Shown piece by piece: positions 59,804-64,000 of a stretch of DNA of 64,000 nt. The notes below the pieces were generated by a model, which was given only the letters and a program-made list of their open reading frames with translations, ran no database searches and was not told the origin of the DNA. The DNA lies in NCBI RefSeq assembly GCF_900129465.1, contig NZ_FSRA01000002.1, positions 2,790,001 to 2,854,000 of the forward strand. The letters are read 5' to 3'. The translations under genes were made by a program, and so were the position numbers. The DNA is from Chitinophaga niabensis (GTDB lineage Bacteria; Bacteroidota; Bacteroidia; Chitinophagales; Chitinophagaceae). Position 1 is the stretch's first letter. Every line of letters starts with the position of its first letter.

Positions 59804-60309
59804 TGAGCTTCTATCCAAAACTCGGTTACCTGATCTTCGGCAGCCGCCTCAGGCGGTTGAGTGAATATTTCCTCGCGGAGGTCAATAAGGTGTATGATCA
59901 GGCAGGCATTGCCTTTGATGCCAGCTGGTTCCCTCTCTTCTACCTCTTGTCAGACAAAGAGCGGTTAACGCTTATGGATATTTCCCAGGAACTGGAAGTA
60001 TCCCATTCCGCTGTGAGCCAGCTGATCACAAACCTTAAAAAGAAAGGCCTGGTAGATACCAGCCGTTGTGAAGAAGACGGGCGGCGGCAGTGGGTGGAAT
60101 TCACGAAAGAAGGATCAGCCTTACTGGCACAGGTATTACCTATCTGGAAAGGTATTGAAACGGCCATGACGGAACTGGCCATGGAACATAAACAAAGCAG
60201 TAAGATACTGGAAGCTATCGGTGCATTGGAGCAGTCTGTGGAAAACAAACCACTGGCGCAACGTATACAGGTAGCTATGGATAAAAACACCAAAACAATC
60301 CATCAATGA
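59803..60309 (+). CDS. MarR-family transcriptional regulator of the hut operon
   Basis: 168 residues. The winged-helix region is clear: YLLSDKERLTLMDISQELEV, SHSAVSQLITNLKKKGLV (recognition helix) and EDGRRQWVEFTKEGSALL (wing). The N-terminal helices form the dimer interface. The palindrome at its start codon would be its operator. The stop overlaps hutH by four bases (ATGA), so the regulator is translated with the pathway it probably controls. The ligand may be urocanate or histidine, but this is only inferred; hut genes are more often ruled by HutC-type (GntR) repressors. Confidence 0.87.
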   Translation: MSFYPKLGYLIFGSRLRRLSEYFLAEVNKVYDQAGIAFDASWFPLFYLLSDKERLTLMDISQELEVSHSAVSQLITNLKKKGLVDTSRCEEDGRRQWVEFTKEGSALLAQVLPIWKGIETAMTELAMEHKQSSKILEAIGALEQSVENKPLAQRIQVAMDKNTKTIHQ

Positions 60310-61874
60310 ACGAGGTTTTTAAATACGGTCAGGACTCCCTGACCGTTGCTATTGCGATGAAGATCGCATCCGGTAAAACCCGCGGCATCCTTACGCCGGA
60401 GGTGATGCAAAGGGTGAATACCAGCCATGAGCATGTACAGGCTATTGTAAAGGAGCATACCACGGTATATGGTATCAATACAGGCTTCGGGCCTTTATGT
60501 GATACCAAGATCTCTGAAGAAGATACCAGGGCTTTGCAATACAACATCCTGCAAAGTCATAGTGTGGGTGTAGGCGCACCTATTCCTGAAGAGATTGCCA
60601 GGTTAATGCTGATCACAAAAGTGCAGGCGCTGGCACAGGGATATTCCGGTGTTAATCCTGTTACGCTGCAAAGGATCGTATGGTTCATTGATAACAACAT
60701 TACACCTTTGGTGCCGGAGAAAGGCTCTGTTGGCGCATCCGGGGACCTGGCTCCTTTATCGCATCTCTTTCTCCCGCTCATAGGTTTGGGGGAAGTATGG
60801 TACAAAGGAACGAAGGTACCCGCAGGCCATGCTTTGCAGCAGGAGGGACTGAACCCCGTTGTATTAGGACCAAAGGAAGGCCTGGCATTGATCAATGGCA
60901 CACAGTTCATTCTTTCATTTGCAGTGAAAGCGGTAGCACGTTTGCATAATGCACTGGAGGCTGCAGACCTTATCGGTGCTATGTCCCTCGAAGGTTTGAT
61001 GGGCACTGCCAAACCCTTCGATCCCCGTTTACATGCTATCCGCCCTTATCCCGGTAACCAGTTAGTGGCAAACCGCCTGAGCGCTTTGCTGGCAGGTTCT
61101 GAGATCATGGCTTCTCATAAGGATTGCGATCGTGTGCAGGACCCTTATTCCTTAAGATGTATGCCGCAGGTGCATGGTGCTTCCCGCACAGCCTGGAAAC
61201 ATCTGCAGGAACTCACTTCCATTGAACTGAATGCAGTAACGGATAACCCTATCATTTTCTCTGCGGAAGATACCATCAGTGGCGGCAATTTCCACGGGCA
61301 ACCTTTGGCCATTCCGCTGGATTACGCTACTGTAGCAGCCGCAGAGCTGGGGAATATTTCCGATCGCAGATGTTATATGATGATAGAAGGGCGGTATGGA
61401 TTACCTAAACTACTGATCCAGGATGCAGGATTGAACTCCGGATTTATGATCCCGCAATACACCACCGCAGCTTTGGTAACAGAGAATAAAACATTGTGTT
61501 TCCCCGCGAGTGCGGATAGCGTACCTACTTCCCTTGGGCAGGAAGATCATGTATCCATGGGTTCTATCAGTGGCCGCAAACTCCTGCAGGTGATCGGTAA
61601 CCTGGAATACATCCTGGCGATAGAATTGCTCTATGCTGCGCAGGCTATAGATTTCAGGCGGCCTTTCAAATCAGCTCCCGTACTGGAAGCCTGCCATGAT
61701 TACGCACGCTCTAAGGTTAGCTTTGCTGCTAAGGACCGCATCTTCGCAACGGATATTGCTGCCCTGCATGAGATCATCGCCGATCAGTCATTTGTTCAAA
61801 TCGCCAATAATATGGCCATATTAAACCAGATCAATCTAAACGGTTCGTATGAAAAACAATTCCAACTTTCTTAA
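60306..61874 (+). CDS. hutH: Histidine ammonia-lyase
   Basis: 522 residues. It converts histidine to urocanate and ammonia. The MIO cofactor triad Ala144-Ser145-Gly146 lies in GSVGASGDLAPLSH, with TVYGINTGFGPL carrying the conserved Tyr. Also typical are NGTQFILSFAVKAVAR, QDPYSLRCMPQVHGA and FHGQPLAIPLDY. It starts on the marR stop and its end overlaps hutU by 26 bases. The order H-U-I after a regulator is a common hut layout. Confidence 0.98.
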   Translation: MNEVFKYGQDSLTVAIAMKIASGKTRGILTPEVMQRVNTSHEHVQAIVKEHTTVYGINTGFGPLCDTKISEEDTRALQYNILQSHSVGVGAPIPEEIARLMLITKVQALAQGYSGVNPVTLQRIVWFIDNNITPLVPEKGSVGASGDLAPLSHLFLPLIGLGEVWYKGTKVPAGHALQQEGLNPVVLGPKEGLALINGTQFILSFAVKAVARLHNALEAADLIGAMSLEGLMGTAKPFDPRLHAIRPYPGNQLVANRLSALLAGSEIMASHKDCDRVQDPYSLRCMPQVHGASRTAWKHLQELTSIELNAVTDNPIIFSAEDTISGGNFHGQPLAIPLDYATVAAAELGNISDRRCYMMIEGRYGLPKLLIQDAGLNSGFMIPQYTTAALVTENKTLCFPASADSVPTSLGQEDHVSMGSISGRKLLQVIGNLEYILAIELLYAAQAIDFRRPFKSAPVLEACHDYARSKVSFAAKDRIFATDIAALHEIIADQSFVQIANNMAILNQINLNGSYEKQFQLS

Positions 61875-63522
61875 TACTTATGCGGCACATCCGCATTATA
61901 AAGCTCCCCGTGGTACTGAACTGAATGCATTATCATGGCAAACGGAAGCGCCATTACGTATGCTGCTGAACAACCTCGACGCGGAAGTAGCAGAGAACCC
62001 GGATGAATTAGTGGTGTATGGTGGAATAGGCCAGGCAGCCCGCAACCGTGAAGCTTTACAAAGGATCATACAAATATTACTAACGCTGGATGAAGAGCAT
62101 TCCTTACTCGTGCAATCCGGTAAACCGGTAGGTATTGTACGCACACATCCACAGGCACCACGGGTATTATTAGCGAATAGTAACCTGGTACCCAAATGGG
62201 CTACCTGGGAACACTTTAATGAACTGCGTGCCAAAGGCCTGATGATGTACGGGCAGATGACGGCAGGCAGCTGGATCTATATTGGTACACAGGGCATCCT
62301 GCAGGGCACTTACGAAACCTTTGTGGAATGCGGCCGCCAGCACTTTAACGGTGATCTGAAAGGAAAGCTCCTGGTAACTGCAGGCCTCGGTGGAATGGGT
62401 GGTGCTCAGCCACTGGCGGCAACCATGGCAGGTGCTGTATTCCTTGGTGCAGATGTGGATGCCACCCGTATTCAAAAACGCCTGGATACAAAGTACATAG
62501 ACAGGATGACGGATTCTTATGAAGAAGCGATCCAATGGGTGCGCGAAGCACAAAGCAAAGGCGAAGCTGTATCTATAGGCCTGGTAAGTGATGCCGGCGA
62601 TCTGCTGGAACGTTTGATCAAAGACAATATCACTCCGGATATCCTCACAGACCAGACTTCTGCTCATGATCCCGTGAATGGTTATGTACCCAACGATCTG
62701 ACTTTAACGGAAGCTGCTGCCATGCGTATCAGCCATCCTGCTATCTATAAACAAAGGGCATTGCGCAGTATGGCCCGTCATGTGGGATATATGCTGCAAT
62801 TGCAAAGCCGTGGCGCCATTACATTCGACTATGGCAATAACATCCGTGAGTTTGCGAAAGAAGGAGGGGAGGAAAACGCATTCAACTTCCCCGGTTTTAC
62901 ACCAGCCTATATCCGGCCCTTATTTTGTGAAGGTAAAGGACCATTCCGCTGGGTAGCACTCTCCGGCGATCCGGAAGATATCTATACTACAGACCGTGCA
63001 TTGATGGAAGCATTTCCTGAAAACACGGCGCTGATCAACTGGCTGAAAAAAGCACAGGAGCGTGTGGCCTTCCAGGGATTACCGGCACGCATCTGCTGGC
63101 TGGGCATGGGGGAGAGAGAAAAAGCAGGATTGATCTTTAATGAACTGGTGAGAACAGGTAAAGTAAAAGCGCCTATTGTTATTGGCCGTGATCACCTGGA
63201 CTGTGGTTCCGTGGCTTCTCCCAACCGGGAAACGGAATCCATGAAAGATGGCTCCGATGCAGTATCCGACTGGACCTTACTGAACCTGATGTCTAACACC
63301 GCAGGTGGCGCAACCTGGGTATCTTTTCATCATGGCGGAGGTGTAGGCATGGGCTATTCACAACATGCAGGCATGGTTGTGCTGGCAGATGGAACAGACC
63401 GTGCAGCAACCTGCCTGAAAAGGGTATTATACAATGATCCCGCATTAGGTATTTACCGGCATGCAGATGCAGGATATGAGAGAGCACAGGAGTGGCAGGA
63501 AAAACATGGATTAGGATTCTAA
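61849..63522 (+). CDS. hutU: Urocanate hydratase
   Basis: 557 residues. It converts urocanate to imidazolone propionate with a bound NAD+. Family motifs are AAHPHYKAPRGTELNA, GVYGGIGQAARN-like YGGIGQAARN, NLVPKWATWEHFNELRAKGL, LVTAGLGGMGGAQPLAATMA (NAD loop) and WVSFHHGGGVGMGYSQHAGM. The start is placed at 61849 because it gives the conserved N-terminus; the 26-base overlap with hutH is then real. HutI follows after 18 bases. Confidence 0.97.
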   Translation: MKNNSNFLNTYAAHPHYKAPRGTELNALSWQTEAPLRMLLNNLDAEVAENPDELVVYGGIGQAARNREALQRIIQILLTLDEEHSLLVQSGKPVGIVRTHPQAPRVLLANSNLVPKWATWEHFNELRAKGLMMYGQMTAGSWIYIGTQGILQGTYETFVECGRQHFNGDLKGKLLVTAGLGGMGGAQPLAATMAGAVFLGADVDATRIQKRLDTKYIDRMTDSYEEAIQWVREAQSKGEAVSIGLVSDAGDLLERLIKDNITPDILTDQTSAHDPVNGYVPNDLTLTEAAAMRISHPAIYKQRALRSMARHVGYMLQLQSRGAITFDYGNNIREFAKEGGEENAFNFPGFTPAYIRPLFCEGKGPFRWVALSGDPEDIYTTDRALMEAFPENTALINWLKKAQERVAFQGLPARICWLGMGEREKAGLIFNELVRTGKVKAPIVIGRDHLDCGSVASPNRETESMKDGSDAVSDWTLLNLMSNTAGGATWVSFHHGGGVGMGYSQHAGMVVLADGTDRAATCLKRVLYNDPALGIYRHADAGYERAQEWQEKHGLGF

Positions 63523-63540
63523 ATTAAAATCATCTTGTAT

Positions 63541-64000
63541 GAAACTGACCGGACCATTTTCACAGATACTGCCACTGAAGGACCTGCCGTTAAAAGGCCC
63601 GCTGAAAGATGAGCAACTGGAGATCATTGAACAGGGCGGTGTGATCATGCAGGAAGGAAAAGATCCTGTGATAGGTGTATTCACAGCACTGCAAAAGCAG
63701 TATCCCGGTATATCTACTCATTACATAGAGGAACCGGCAGTATTGTTACCCGGCTTTATTGATGCGCATACGCACATCTGTTTTGCCGGCAGCAGGAACC
63801 GCGATTATGCCATGCGCATCGCCGGAAAGTCGTACCTGGATATTGCGCGTGCCGGCGGTGGCATCTGGGATTCCGTTATGAAAACACGGGAAGCAGGTGA
63901 AGCAGCATTGATAGCAAATACCGTTGCCCGTGCAGACCGTCATTTAAAAGATGGGGTAACCACCATAGAAGTAAAAAGCGGCTACGGCCTGAACCTCGAA
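63541..64000 (+). CDS. hutI: Imidazolonepropionase, 3' end outside window
   Basis: 153 codons of the N-terminal part, open to the last base. The amidohydrolase metal site is seen in PGFIDAHTHICFAGSR (HxH). SYLDIARAGGGIWDSV and TTIEVKSGYGLNLE are typical of HutI, which opens the imidazolone ring to form N-formimino-glutamate. No signal peptide. Last visible gene of the marR-hut operon; hutG or hutF may follow outside the window. Confidence 0.95.

Overview
The window comes from a member of the Bacteroidota, most likely Chitinophagaceae (Chitinophaga or a close relative). The evidence is the set of lineage-typical families (DUF2851, DUF4954, DUF1080/3-keto-glycoside hydrolase, MbnP-like lipoproteins, SusD-era style lipoproteins with a Cys after a short hydrophobic run), TAnnTTTG promoter elements, starts without clear Shine-Dalgarno sequences, and the DUF7003/RHS accessory content. 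It is an ordinary chromosomal segment with dense short operons and one degraded accessory island. No rRNA, tRNA, CRISPR array or intact transposase was seen.

Layout. 1-1.1 kb: two tandem paralogous lipoprotein genes, the first cut by the window edge. 1.3-4.0 kb: metB-hom on the minus strand behind a complete SAM-I riboswitch with its own terminator. 4.1-9.3 kb: DUF2851, OsmC, an outer-membrane-like protein, lipoyl synthase, a phosphodiester glycosidase and an SdpI-like membrane protein. 9.4-13.8 kb: a large AsmA protein facing a coupled trmH / thioredoxin / unknown trio. 13.8-19.5 kb: an AT-rich accessory island with a frameshifted secreted ORF, the truncated 3' end of an RHS toxin with a possible immunity gene, a tightly packed string of small secreted, membrane and immunity-like genes, and possible mobile-element debris. 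19.5-23.5 kb: nrdBA, with a long AT-rich upstream region holding two perfect DnaA boxes. 23.5-29.9 kb: a TPR-like protein, then leuCDBA.

29.9-41 kb: a minus-strand Gfo/Idh oxidoreductase, 3-keto-glycoside hydrolase and VanX-like dipeptidase. Divergent from these is a non-phosphorylative L-fucose operon (two SDR dehydrogenases, fumarylacetoacetase-type hydrolase, mutarotase, lactonase, FucP permease) that lacks a recognisable L-fuconate dehydratase and carries an uncharacterised lipoprotein. Next come an MbnP/MbnH-like pair (lipoprotein plus di-heme MauG-type enzyme) and an RlpA-like protein. 41-46 kb: two accessory hypotheticals (one DUF7003), an MFS exporter, a seven-bladed propeller lipoprotein and a RibD-like reductase. 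46-56 kb: DUF4954-tag, glmS, a 1206-residue TraB protein with a very long extra C-terminus, and an S9 peptidase. 56-64 kb: histidine phosphatase, bestrophin-mgtE, a small SET-domain protein, and a MarR-led hut operon (hutH, hutU, start of hutI) with a perfect 13+2+13 palindrome overlapping the marR start codon.

Working together: the SAM riboswitch ties homoserine and cystathionine formation to methionine status. The fucose genes form a near-complete route from import to cleavage. The marR-hut genes would degrade histidine to glutamate. The RHS island looks like a decaying polymorphic-toxin locus whose immunity-like genes have outlived the toxin body. I did not find a clearly new, complete system. 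The best candidates for follow-up are the island, the DnaA-box region before nrdBA, the TraB fusion, the MbnP/MbnH pair, the marR palindrome and the missing step of the fucose operon.
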